Source of the DNA: an uncultured Rubrobacteraceae bacterium
Lineage (GTDB): Bacteria > Actinomycetota > Rubrobacteria > Rubrobacterales > Rubrobacteraceae
Length of the DNA stretch: 31,059 nt
Assembly (NCBI GenBank): GCA_902806105.1
Contig: CADCVI010000125.1
Coordinates: forward strand, 1-31,059
Reading direction: 5' to 3'
Below are positions 22,925 to 30,039 of the stretch, piece after piece. Below the pieces are notes generated by a model, which was not told the DNA's origin, searched no databases, and saw nothing but the letters and a program-made list of their open reading frames with translations. The stretch's first letter is position 1. Every line of letters starts with the position of its first letter. The translations under genes were made by a program, and so were the position numbers.

Positions 22925-24328
22925 CTGGACGCCCAGGTTGGAACCGTCCTAGGCGGACGTTACAGGATCCTCAGCACTTTGGGCACGGGTGGCATGGCAG
23001 TCGTCTACAAGGCGGAGGATGCGGTCCTCGGCCGTCGCGTTGCCCTGAAGACGTTGCATGAGAGGTACGCCGAAGAGGACTCCTTCCGATCTCGCTTCAA
23101 GCAGGAGGCGCGGGCGATGGCCTCCCTCGACCACGAGAACGTCGTCAGGGTCTACGACATCTCCCAGGACGGGGAGGTCCCGTTTATCGTGGCGGAGTAC
23201 GTGGGTGGCGGCGACGTGGGGGGGCTGCTCAGGCGCGCCCCGGGCGGCCGCCTGGACGTTCGCTCCGTGCGCGAGATCGCGGGCCAGCTTCTCCGGGCCC
23301 TCGCCTACGCGCACCGGCGCGGGGTTATCCACCGCGACGTGAAGCCCTCGAACATCCTCCTGACGGAAGAAGGCAAGGTCAAGGTCGCGGACTTCGGCAT
23401 CGCGCGCATCGTGGAAGAGGAAGAGTCCGCCGGGAACCCCGGCGAGATTATCGGGAGCGCCCGCTACATGTCCCCGGAGCAGCTCCGGGGCGACGAGACG
23501 ACCCCGCGCAGCGACATCTACTCCGTCGGCATCCTCCTCTACCACTGCCTCACCGGCCGCCCCCCCTTCTCCGGGGACGCCAGGAGCGTCGCGCGCCAGC
23601 AGATGCACGACGACCCGACGCCGCCGCGCGACCTGAAGATCGCGATACCGGCCGAGCTTGAAGCGATCATCCTCAAGGCCCTCTCGAAGGACCCCGGCGA
23701 CCGTTACCCCTCCGCCTCGGCGATGCTGGAGGACCTCCAGCGCAACCTCCGGGAGACCGGCTCGCGCGCGGACAGGGGCCCGCGCCGGGTCCGCCTCGGG
23801 GCCTCCGGCCGGGGCCGCAGGAGGGCCCTGCTCGCCTCCGGCGTCCTGGCCCTCCTGCTCGTCTTCGGTATAGGTACTGCCTCTGCCCTGGGCTACGTGG
23901 ACCTCGGCTCCCTAACGCCGGGCGGAGGGGCCGACGAGGCGTCTGCACCTTCCGGGCAGGTCGAGCAACCTTCCGCGAACCTGGAGGCACCCGAGCCCCC
24001 CGCGGAGCCGCAGACCGCGGGGGACGAGTCGGCCTCCAACTCCGCCGCCCCGATCCCCGAGGCCACGACCACGCAGCAGGCTCAGGTCAGCGTGCCGGTG
24101 CCCAGCGTGGACTCGTACTTCGACTACTATGCCAGGGACCTTCTGCGCAGCCAGGGCCTGAGGGCCAAGGTCGTCCGCGAATACCGCGAGGGCTACGCCC
24201 CGGCCGGCGTGGTCTGGGGCACAGACCCGGCCGTCGGTACCCTCGTCCCCGCGGGCTCCGTCGTCACCGTCTACGCCACGCCCAAGGACGAGGCGCAGGT
24301 TCCGGAGGTCGTCCTTCCGGATCCCTAG
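22925..24328 (+). CDS. Ser/Thr protein kinase with one PASTA domain, probable CTG start
   Basis: About 467 residues. The kinase domain is complete: glycine loop LGTGGMAVVYKAED, catalytic Lys42 (VALKTL), HRD loop VIHRDVKPSNILL with Asp138, DFG as VADFGIARI with Asp156, and MSPEQLRG in the activation segment. A juxtamembrane basic linker leads to one membrane helix at about 302-324, then an Ala/Pro/Glu-rich stalk and a single PASTA domain (about 385-460), the kind that senses muropeptides or lipid II. PknB homologues usually carry three or four. The only in-frame ATG/GTG/TTG upstream is TTG 22886, which overlaps the -10 box; CTG 22925 lies at ideal spacing from GGAGGTGAT, giving (M)DAQVGTVLGGRYRIL. 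Likely role: control of cell-wall growth or division. Confidence 0.88.
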   Translation: MDAQVGTVLGGRYRILSTLGTGGMAVVYKAEDAVLGRRVALKTLHERYAEEDSFRSRFKQEARAMASLDHENVVRVYDISQDGEVPFIVAEYVGGGDVGGLLRRAPGGRLDVRSVREIAGQLLRALAYAHRRGVIHRDVKPSNILLTEEGKVKVADFGIARIVEEEESAGNPGEIIGSARYMSPEQLRGDETTPRSDIYSVGILLYHCLTGRPPFSGDARSVARQQMHDDPTPPRDLKIAIPAELEAIILKALSKDPGDRYPSASAMLEDLQRNLRETGSRADRGPRRVRLGASGRGRRRALLASGVLALLLVFGIGTASALGYVDLGSLTPGGGADEASAPSGQVEQPSANLEAPEPPAEPQTAGDESASNSAAPIPEATTTQQAQVSVPVPSVDSYFDYYARDLLRSQGLRAKVVREYREGYAPAGVVWGTDPAVGTLVPAGSVVTVYATPKDEAQVPEVVLPDP

Positions 24329-24368
24329 AGCGTACGGCGGGGACCTGCCGGCGCTTCGACTACCCGAA

Positions 24369-24386
24369 GGCCCGTGAGAACGGGCC
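24369..24386. terminator. hairpin with GAGA tetraloop between convergent genes
   Basis: GGCCCGT (24369-24375) and ACGGGCC (24380-24386) pair perfectly around GAGA, a GNRA-type stable tetraloop. It lies in the 95-base gap between the kinase gene and the convergent DUF4870 gene. There is no T-run. It may serve as a terminator for either gene. Confidence 0.45.
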
Positions 24387-24423
24387 GATCCGGCTGCGGA
24401 GCTTCGGGGAGAGGGGCCGGCTT

Positions 24424-24969
24424 CTAGCCGAACCTGTGGTACTTGTCGACCAGGTCGGCGACTACCGGGTAGCGGTAATCAACGCCCTGGTTCACCTTGT
24501 AGGCCGCGTAGCACTGGTGCACGACGGGGACGACGGCCAACAAGAACGCCAGCGGCACGAGCACGACGGTGGCCAGACCCAGCGTTATTATCGACAACAC
24601 CAGGGTCACCAGACCGTAGACGGCGAAGATCCCGAGCCACGCCACCTGGTACCAGAGCGATTGCAGGGCGTGGAAAGAAACCCTCTCGGAGCGCTCCTTG
24701 TAGACGAGCCAGATGACGAGGGCCGCGACCGGACCGCCGATGCCGGAGATGAGGCTCAGGAGGACGCTCAGGTGCGAGAGCAGGGACCAGGTCTTTTCGT
24801 CCCCGACGCTCATGCTCGGGGCGCCGCCCGCCATCGGGCCGCCGCTACTGCCGAACGTCTTGGGGCCCGTGGCGTCGCTCCTGGTGCCGCCCATGTCGTC
24901 CTCGCCCCCGACCCTTATCCGGCGGAGCCGCGACTCTTCTTCGCTGCTGTGTCTCGGGTCTTGCTGCAT
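24424..24969 (-). CDS. DUF4870 membrane protein
   Basis: A 181-residue protein. The first 55 residues are charged and Gly-rich, probably disordered and cytoplasmic. Then come the DUF4870 hallmarks: DEKTWSLLSHLSVLLSLISG, GGPVAALVIWLVYKERSERV and SFHALQSLWYQVAW, followed by two more hydrophobic segments and YAAYKVNQGVDYRYPVV. Three to four membrane helices are expected, a Tic20-like topology. The function of this family is not known. ATG 24969 follows AAGGAG seven bases upstream, and a promoter-like pair lies beyond. Confidence 0.9.
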   Translation of the reverse strand: MQQDPRHSSEEESRLRRIRVGGEDDMGGTRSDATGPKTFGSSGGPMAGGAPSMSVGDEKTWSLLSHLSVLLSLISGIGGPVAALVIWLVYKERSERVSFHALQSLWYQVAWLGIFAVYGLVTLVLSIITLGLATVVLVPLAFLLAVVPVVHQCYAAYKVNQGVDYRYPVVADLVDKYHRFG

Positions 24970-24996
24970 GGGCCACTCCTTCGCTCGCTGTTCAAG

Positions 24997-25025
24997 ATAC
25001 TATACGTACAATCGTCCTCGAACAA
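24997..25025 (-). promoter_or_regulatory. candidate promoter of the DUF4870 gene
   Basis: On the minus strand TTGTTC (25020-25025) and TAGTAT (24997-25002) are separated by 17 bases, matching -35 and -10 boxes at 4 of 6 positions each. The gene start is at 24969, leaving a leader of about 20 bases that contains the ribosome site. Confidence 0.5.
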
Positions 25026-25040
25026 GGCCTTTCTCGCGGC

Positions 25041-25589
25041 TCAAAAGGCCGCCCGCCGGATCGCCACGTTGCGGTAGAGCAGAAAGACCGCGACCGCCAG
25101 CGCGCTGCCGGCGCCTCCCGGGAGGGTCGCCGTGTAGCTCCGGCCTGCGATGCCGCCGGAGAGGCTCACCCCGTCTCCGGCGGGTTCGGGCCCGCTTCCG
25201 GGCGCGTGTGCGGTGAGGCGGCGCGCAATCGACGTGTTGCGGAGGACGCTGGTCTCGGCCTCGTAGGTCTTGCCGCCGCAGAAGATCCTGAGCGGCTCAT
25301 CCGGTCTCTCGGGCCCCGCTATAAGAAACGGGGCGCCGCCCGTCCGCATGCGGTAGCGCGCCCCGAACTCGCCGGTGCGTTCGATCTCCGAGGCGGTCTC
25401 TCCGGCGTGGATCTCGGCGGCGTACGAGCCCAGCATCCTGAGCTGGCCCCATTCCTCGCCTCCGCTGTCGAGGAGGGCGAAGCGCGAGCCGAGAAGGCCG
25501 CGGGCCCGTGCCCTGAAGGAGCCGTCGAGTCTCAGGGCGAGCGCGTCCCAGGCCGCCGTGGGTGAGGAGGTTCGCGCTGCTCTGTCCAT
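25041..25589 (-). CDS. hypothetical protein with C-terminal membrane segment
   Basis: A 182-residue protein I do not recognise. The body looks beta-rich: RARGLLGSRFALLDSGGEEW, then GQLRMLGSYAAEIHAGETAS and PLRIFCGGKTYEAETSVLRN. This alternation recalls small tubby/LURP-one-like scaffolds, but the likeness is too weak to assign. Near the end a Gly-rich turn leads into a hydrophobic stretch (GSALAVAVFLLYRNVAI), a possible tail anchor. ATG 25589 has only a weak GAGAG upstream. It is divergent from the next gene, with about 87 bases between. Codon use is like its neighbours, so it is probably a real gene. Confidence 0.65.
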   Translation of the reverse strand: MDRAARTSSPTAAWDALALRLDGSFRARARGLLGSRFALLDSGGEEWGQLRMLGSYAAEIHAGETASEIERTGEFGARYRMRTGGAPFLIAGPERPDEPLRIFCGGKTYEAETSVLRNTSIARRLTAHAPGSGPEPAGDGVSLSGGIAGRSYTATLPGGAGSALAVAVFLLYRNVAIRRAAF

Positions 25590-25614
25590 GTGCTCTCATA
25601 CGCCCACGGGCTCG

Positions 25615-25644
25615 TTGAAGTTTCGCGCGGCGGGGTAGTACATT
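25615..25644 (+). promoter_or_regulatory. candidate promoter of the 25677 gene
   Basis: TTGAAG (25615-25620) and TACATT (25639-25644) are 18 bases apart, a fair -35/-10 pair on the plus strand. It lies just upstream of the GTG at 25677. Confidence 0.45.
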
Positions 25645-25676
25645 AGGGCGTCAGGTTATCGAGAGAGCGAGGGTCC

Positions 25677-26066
25677 GTGGAGCTCAGGAACAAGGACGAG
25701 TTGAAGACCGAGATCCTGCAATCGTGGTTGAGGAGCGCCTGGGTCTACCCGATGCGCGGCCCCGAGGGCTCCGAGCAGGGGGTCTACATGCGTCTTACCC
25801 CCGGGGGCCGCCTGAAGATGCGGCGCGGCATCGGAGAGCTGGAAGCCAAGCTGGGGGTCAAGGGCACCGAGCTCGCCGACCAGGAAGAGGCAGGCACCCT
25901 GCCCGCCGAGCGGGACAAGCTGGAGCTCGCGATGATGGTCCAGGCCTACACCTCCGAGCGCCGCTTCATCGAGAGCCAGGGAACTTCCCTGGGCACGGCG
26001 GCCGTCGGGATCGAAGAGGCGTCCCCGGAAGGTCCTCTCGACCCGGCTGCGTCGAGCGGGGAATGA
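25677..26066 (+). CDS. hypothetical protein
   Basis: A 129-residue protein of unknown function from GTG 25677 (GAGGG four bases upstream). It is polar and largely helical in appearance: MELRNKDELKTEILQSWLRS at the N-terminus, then AWVYPMRGPEGSEQGVYMRL, a basic GGRLKMRRGIGELEAKLGVK, and an acidic tail (EEASPEGPLDPAASSGE). No signal peptide, membrane segment or motif is visible. It stands 100 bases before the HD-GYP gene in the same direction and might share its transcript. The gap 26067-26166 holds short GC palindromes but no clear terminator. Confidence 0.65.
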   Translation: MELRNKDELKTEILQSWLRSAWVYPMRGPEGSEQGVYMRLTPGGRLKMRRGIGELEAKLGVKGTELADQEEAGTLPAERDKLELAMMVQAYTSERRFIESQGTSLGTAAVGIEEASPEGPLDPAASSGE

Positions 26067-26166
26067 CCTCCGGGAGCAGGTGGCGTACGTGTCTCGGAGC
26101 GGGGCCGCAACCGGCCTTCGATGAGCGCGGTTAAAGCGCCCGACCCCCCCGGCCGATAACTAGATC

Positions 26167-27540
26167 ATGCAGGGGCTCGACGACAAGCGGTTCACGCTCG
26201 GTGGCGGCGGCATGGCCGAGGTACTCGGGATGCTTGCCGGCGTGGGGGAGGATGTCGTCGCGGAGCCTGAGAACCTTGAAGGTGCCCTGTGCAGGTTGGT
26301 CGAGGGGCTGCGGGACCTGCTCGGGCTCCGGGCGCTCTCGCTCTCGGCCTCCGTCGGGGAGGGGCGCGAGGTCTCCGCGGCGAGCGGTATCGCGGGCGGG
26401 GCGGCGTTCGAGCTGCCCATACGCCGCGGCAAGACGCGCGTGGGAGCGCTTCTTGCCTATTCCGGCGAGCTCGGAGACGGGCAAAAGGAGGTGCTGAGGG
26501 CGGCGGCGAGCGTGGCCGCGCTGGCGCTCGACGCCGCCCACGCCAGGGAGGTCGCCGCCCAAAAGACGGCGCAGGGGAGCGTCGTCCAGATCGCCTCGGA
26601 GGCGCTCGGCGTCATCAAGGAGGAGAAGGACCTCTACCGGACGGTGCTCGTCCTCACCCTGGAGCTTCTGGATGCCTCGGGCGGGGCGATCCTGCTCGGC
26701 GAGGGCGGCGTCGTGTCCCTGGGCTTCGAGGGTTCGGCGGAGACGCTCGAGGCGCTCCGCGAGATACGCTTTGTGGGCCGCAGCCCCTGGATAGGCCGCA
26801 TGGGCGGCTACCACCTCGTCGGGATCGGTCTCGGGGACGGCGGGGCGGTCTTCCTCGCACGCCCGACGCGGCCCTACACCGAGGCGGAGGGCGTCTCGCT
26901 CAAGCTCGTGGGGCGCCAGCTCGCCCGCGCCCGCGAGCGCAGCCGCCTCTACGCCTCCCTGGAGCGGACCATTACCGAGGCCATCTCGGCGCTCGCCGCG
27001 GCGCTCGAATCGCGCGACGATACCACCGGCGAGCACATCAGGAGGACGGAGGTCCTCGCCGGGGAGGCCGCAAGGGAGATCGGGCTCGGACCCGAACAGG
27101 TTCGCGTCGTCAGGTACGCTTCCATGCTGCACGACGTCGGCAAGATAGGAATACCCGACGCCATCCTCAACAAGCCCGGCGGGCTCACGCCCGAGGAGTG
27201 GCGGATCATGAGGCGCCACCCCGAGATCGGGGCGCACATCGTAGGCAGGATCCCAGGCTTCGAGGACGTCGTCGAGGCCGTCCTCGCCCACCACGAGCGC
27301 CACGACGGGAAGGGCTACCCGGCTAGGCTCGCGGGCGACGAGGTGCCGATCTCGGCCCGCCTGATCTCCGCCATAGACGCCTACGACGCCATGACGAACG
27401 ACCGCCCGTACCGCAAGGCGATGACCCACGAGGAGGCGCTCGCCGAGCTCGAACGAGGCTCGGGGTCCCAGTTCGACCCCGTTATAGTAGAGGCCCTGAA
27501 GACCGTCCTATCCGACAAGCGAGAGCGAGACCCCGAATGA
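26167..27540 (+). CDS. GAF-like plus HD-GYP domain protein, probable c-di-GMP phosphodiesterase
   Basis: A 457-residue cytoplasmic signalling protein. Two GAF-like sensor modules appear to occupy residues about 20-125 and 150-250 (e.g. ELPIRRGKTRVGALLAYSGE, and AILLGEGGVVSLGFEG). A helical linker leads to a complete HD-GYP domain: HxxR-like GEHIRRTEVLA near 288, ASMLHDVGKIGIPDAILNKP with His322-Asp323, AHHERHDGKGYP with HH at 375-376 and GYP at 383-385, and DAYDAMTNDRPYR at 404-416. HD-GYP enzymes degrade cyclic di-GMP to pGpG or GMP. ATG 26167 has no clear ribosome site; ATG 26212 is an alternative. The stop overlaps the MEDS gene as ATGA. What the GAF domains bind is unknown. Confidence 0.93.
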   Translation: MQGLDDKRFTLGGGGMAEVLGMLAGVGEDVVAEPENLEGALCRLVEGLRDLLGLRALSLSASVGEGREVSAASGIAGGAAFELPIRRGKTRVGALLAYSGELGDGQKEVLRAAASVAALALDAAHAREVAAQKTAQGSVVQIASEALGVIKEEKDLYRTVLVLTLELLDASGGAILLGEGGVVSLGFEGSAETLEALREIRFVGRSPWIGRMGGYHLVGIGLGDGGAVFLARPTRPYTEAEGVSLKLVGRQLARARERSRLYASLERTITEAISALAAALESRDDTTGEHIRRTEVLAGEAAREIGLGPEQVRVVRYASMLHDVGKIGIPDAILNKPGGLTPEEWRIMRRHPEIGAHIVGRIPGFEDVVEAVLAHHERHDGKGYPARLAGDEVPISARLISAIDAYDAMTNDRPYRKAMTHEEALAELERGSGSQFDPVIVEALKTVLSDKRERDPE

Positions 27541-28148
27541 CCGAAGCGGTACCCTTCACCGAAACGCAACAGATAAACGTCGGCGCGCACGTCTGCGCGA
27601 TGCACCAGTCGCCCGACGCCGTGCTCGGCGTCCTCGCCGAGACCTTCGCCGCCGGCCTCGCGCGCGGCGAACGCTGCGTCCTCGCCGCCCCCGAGGTCTC
27701 GGCTGCGGAGGTGCGCCGCCTCCTCGGGGAGGGTGGCGTGGACGTCGGATCCGCCGAGGGCGAGGGCCTCCTGTTTCTGACTGATCGGGACCCCCTGCTC
27801 GCCGAGAACGGGACCGAATTCGACCCCGACCACCTCATAAGCGCCATCGAGGGTCTCTTCACGGCGACGATCGAGGCGGGTTACAAGGGTATGAGGCTCT
27901 CCGCCGACGTCCCGTGGCTCACCCGCGACGTCCCCGGCGGCGAGAGGGCTATGGAGTTCGAGGCCAAGGCCGACGGGCTCGTGAACGTCCCCGGCGTGCC
28001 GCTCCTCGCAATCTGCCAGTATCGTCTCGGTGACCTCGACCCCGAGGACTCCCTCGCGATCCTGGAGAACCATCCGCTCACGCTCGTCGGCGGCCGTGTT
28101 CACGAGAACGAGACGTACCGGCGACCCGATAGCCACCTTCCGTCGTAG
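27537..28148 (+). CDS. MEDS-domain (DcmR-like) sensory protein
   Basis: A 203-residue protein starting at ATG 27537, overlapping the HD-GYP stop by four bases. It matches the MEDS sensory domain pattern: GAHVCAMHQSPDAVLGVLAE, then a helix and GLARGERCVLAAPEVSA, later a central AIEGLFTATIEAGYKGMRLS and C-terminal VPLLAICQYRLGDLDPEDSL. MEDS domains are found in methanogens, methylotrophs and actinobacteria, often beside histidine kinases, anti-sigma factors or transcription regulators, and are thought to sense small hydrocarbon-type ligands. It has a P-loop-free RecA/KaiC-like fold. Here it stands alone without an output domain, so it may act through the co-translated HD-GYP protein. Confidence 0.85.
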   Translation: MTEAVPFTETQQINVGAHVCAMHQSPDAVLGVLAETFAAGLARGERCVLAAPEVSAAEVRRLLGEGGVDVGSAEGEGLLFLTDRDPLLAENGTEFDPDHLISAIEGLFTATIEAGYKGMRLSADVPWLTRDVPGGERAMEFEAKADGLVNVPGVPLLAICQYRLGDLDPEDSLAILENHPLTLVGGRVHENETYRRPDSHLPS

Positions 28149-28924
28149 CCGCGACCCCCAGCCGGAGCATGCGGTAGAGCTTCGCACACCCCGCTTCCGC
28201 GAGGCCGTCGAGAGCCCGCGGAACCTACCCCGCAAGATCCTCCAGCAAGATGTCCCGCTCGCGCTCCAGTTCTCAACTACTGGCGCCTCGAAGATCAGCG
28301 AGCCCGGCCTCGGCTAATCTGCGGCAGTATTCCAGCCGTCAAAACGATCCCCCGATCTCCCCAGAGCTCGCGAGTCCTATGTCCCCGCGCCCGCCTCCAG
28401 AAACCTCGGGTGGATCTCCGCTCCCCGATGGAGGTTGGCACCAGGATAGATCGGGACGGGTTCGCCTGGTGCAGAGATCCCGGACCAGCCTCCGCGCGCC
28501 CTCGTCGGGCAGGATAATGTCGACCGGGGCGACCCCTATACCGCCGTGAGCTATCTTCTTGGGGACCGAGGTCATGGAGGCGACCTCGGGGACCATGCCC
28601 ACGTCCACGAGGTAAGAGGCGGCCGGTGCAACGCCTGGTGGGTACTCCACGGACACGGTACGAACGTTATCCTGATGTGAGGAAACCGTAACAACGATCT
28701 GTTGGCTAGCAGGACTTCCCGATCAGTGGGCAGAATGAGGCGGATCGCCGACCATCTTCTCGGGCTTGCACCTTGGAACGTGAGGCAAAGCAGGGCTAGC
28801 GTACCCAATGTCCAATGCTTTTGTGATCCATCTAACACGAGTTAGGCCGGCTGGATGATGCATATAGGCTTGCGATGGGTATAGAATCCGACACAGGGGT
28901 TACGCGAGATAGGGAGCACAATTC
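28149..28924 (-). pseudogene. decayed region with protein-like fragments on the minus strand
   Basis: No intact gene is convincing in these 776 bases, but the minus strand keeps gene-like pieces. One frame from about 28720 to 28339 reads QQIVVTVSSHQDN, VPEVASMTSVPKKIAHGGIG and VAPVDIILPDEGARRLVRDL with GC-rich third positions. It lacks a start and is preceded by a stop; another frame carries SAIRLILPTDREVLLANRS just upstream, as a frameshift would leave. Near 28240-28330 RLEYCRRLAEAGLADL and ELERERDILLEDLAG are separated by a stop codon. GC is lower around 28640-28900. I cannot name the parent gene or genes. A CTAAC/GTTAG hairpin lies at 28832-28845. Confidence 0.4.
28882..28887 (+). promoter_or_regulatory. 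-10-like box of the 60-residue gene
   Basis: TAGAAT matches the -10 consensus at 5 of 6 positions and lies 38 bases before the ATG at 28925. The -35 position (28859-28864, TGCATA) is poor. The ribosome site AGGGAG is at 28911-28916. Confidence 0.45.
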
Positions 28925-29107
28925 ATGTCGGAGAAGAAAGAAGCTGTATCCGAGCCGTCCGGGCTATCCAGAATGAATAACTCGGACACCAGCGGCGAGT
29001 ACTACGTCCCCGATTACGTGATGCGCGACTTCGGCGAGCCGGAGGATGGCTCCTCTTCGTCGGGCAGGGCATCCGGTATGCATTCGAGCGTCGATCTCCT
29101 GCTCTAA
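28925..29107 (+). CDS. orphan 60-residue acidic, Ser-rich small protein
   Basis: A short gene with all parts of an independent unit: a -10-like TAGAAT, AGGGAG eight bases before ATG 28925, and a strong terminator 28 bases after the stop. The product is hydrophilic and acidic: MSEKKEAVSEPSGLSRMNNS, a central EYYVPDYVMRDFGEPEDG, a serine run SSSSG, and a hydrophobic end VDLLL. There is no signal peptide, cysteine or membrane segment. The YYVPDYV..DFG stretch faintly recalls the leader motif of lasso peptides, but the required Leu, Gly and Thr are missing and no modification genes are near. Function unknown. Confidence 0.65.
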   Translation: MSEKKEAVSEPSGLSRMNNSDTSGEYYVPDYVMRDFGEPEDGSSSSGRASGMHSSVDLLL

Positions 29108-29133
29108 AATTGCCTTTCGGTGTTTATAGCAGC

Positions 29134-29448
29134 TCAGGCCGGGGCCTCGCCGCCCCGGCCTTTCTCATTCTCGTCCTTCGCCTCGCGGGCGCGGCGCATG
29201 GAATCTGCCACATCCTCGACCCGCTTGAGCCCTGATCTCACGGCGTCCCGGACGTCCGTCGCCCCTCCCCGGGATTCGGATGCCTCGCGGTAGGCCCGGA
29301 GGAGCTTCTCGAACTCCGGGTGTGCCCTGAAAAGCTCGATCGCCTCTTCGTGGTCCTCCGGCGGGACGAGGTACTCCCGTTGCAAGGACACGGGGTGGAT
29401 CCAGGTGAAGCTACCCCTGGGATCCGAGTACGTGAAGTTCTTGTGCAT
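29134..29448 (-). CDS. hypothetical small protein
   Basis: A 104-residue protein of unknown function. It opens MHKNFTYSDPRGSFTWIHPV, then SLQREYLVPPEDHEEAIELF, a helical middle and a highly charged helix (RVEDVADSMRRAREAKDENE). No membrane segment or motif is seen. The start at ATG 29448 has only AGAAGC upstream. It lies 38 bases after the next minus-strand gene (29487-29840), so the two may form an operon. Its last codons overlap the terminator of the convergent small gene. Confidence 0.6.
   Translation of the reverse strand: MHKNFTYSDPRGSFTWIHPVSLQREYLVPPEDHEEAIELFRAHPEFEKLLRAYREASESRGGATDVRDAVRSGLKRVEDVADSMRRAREAKDENEKGRGGEAPA
29136..29161 (+). terminator. intrinsic terminator of the 60-residue gene
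   Basis: AGGCCGGGGC (29136-29145) and GCCCCGGCCT (29152-29161) form a perfect 10-bp stem with a 6-base loop, followed by TTCTCATTCTC. This is the best plus-strand intrinsic terminator in the window. It starts on the stop codon of the convergent gene at 29134, so it lies inside that gene's 3' coding end. Confidence 0.75.
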
Positions 29449-29486
29449 AAGCTTCTAAGGTAGCATGCGCGCCATCTTCGCGTGTC

Positions 29487-29840
29487 TCACCCGACGGCGG
29501 TCGCGGGCAGGTCGTACAGCACGCGGTCGTCGGGGGACGAGGAGCGGCTAAGGGCGGCGCCGCGGTCGTCCAGGAGGGCGGAGGCATCCTCGGGCGTGGG
29601 GATGCTCTCCGTGCCCCGGATAAACACCGCTACCGGGCGCCGCTTGTCGCGCAGCTCGAACATGCACTCGCCGCTCCCGGGGTCGCGCGCGAAGAACGCG
29701 ATGCGGTGATCGCCGGACTCCGCGAGGAGCGGTACCACTTCGTTGTCCAGGCGCTCCGGGAGCCACGGATCCCAGCCCCTCTCCTCGAAGGTCTCTCGCA
29801 CCTCGTCGAAGCACCGCCACGCCTGCCAGTCCCACATCAT
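29487..29840 (-). CDS. hypothetical protein
   Basis: A 117-residue protein of unknown function. The N-terminus is rich in Trp (MMWDWQAWRCFDEVRETFEE, then RGWDPWLPERLDNEVVPLLA). The middle alternates like a small alpha/beta domain: DHRIAFFARDPGSGECMFEL, then RDKRRPVAVFIRGTESIPTP. No export signal or known motif. The start at ATG 29840 has GGAGGGAGGT about eight bases upstream, which supports a real gene. It precedes the 104-residue gene on the same strand. The gap 29841-30039 contains no other gene. Confidence 0.65.
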   Translation of the reverse strand: MMWDWQAWRCFDEVRETFEERGWDPWLPERLDNEVVPLLAESGDHRIAFFARDPGSGECMFELRDKRRPVAVFIRGTESIPTPEDASALLDDRGAALSRSSSPDDRVLYDLPATAVG

Positions 29841-29998
29841 CCGTCCGACCTCCCTCCGCGAATCTTCGCGCTGCTCTACCGTGAGAACACCATCGTAGGC
29901 GGTCGAGAACGGGCGGCGCCTCGGACGGGGGGCCAGAGATCCACCCTCTCGGGCGTGAGCGGGTAGGCCGGATACACAGCCGTCGGGAGGAGGCCCGG

Positions 29999-30004
29999 TA
30001 CAAT
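29999..30004 (+). promoter_or_regulatory. -10-like box of the GST-like gene
   Basis: TACAAT is a 5-of-6 match to the -10 consensus and lies 36 bases before ATG 30040. No good -35 is visible at the expected distance. Confidence 0.35.
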
Positions 30005-30039
30005 GTGTCGCGTCGAGAACGTATATGTTCGGAGGATTG

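Noticed and set aside
28250..28549. A 99-codon plus-strand frame in the decayed region
   Set aside because: Composition is Ser/Pro/Arg-rich and unstructured, no ribosome site; the minus strand gives more protein-like sequence.
28925..29107. Lasso-peptide precursor
   Set aside because: Only the YxxP part of the leader motif is present; the Leu, Gly and Thr positions fail, there is no Asp/Glu at ring position 7-9 of any plausible core, and no maturation genes lie in the window.
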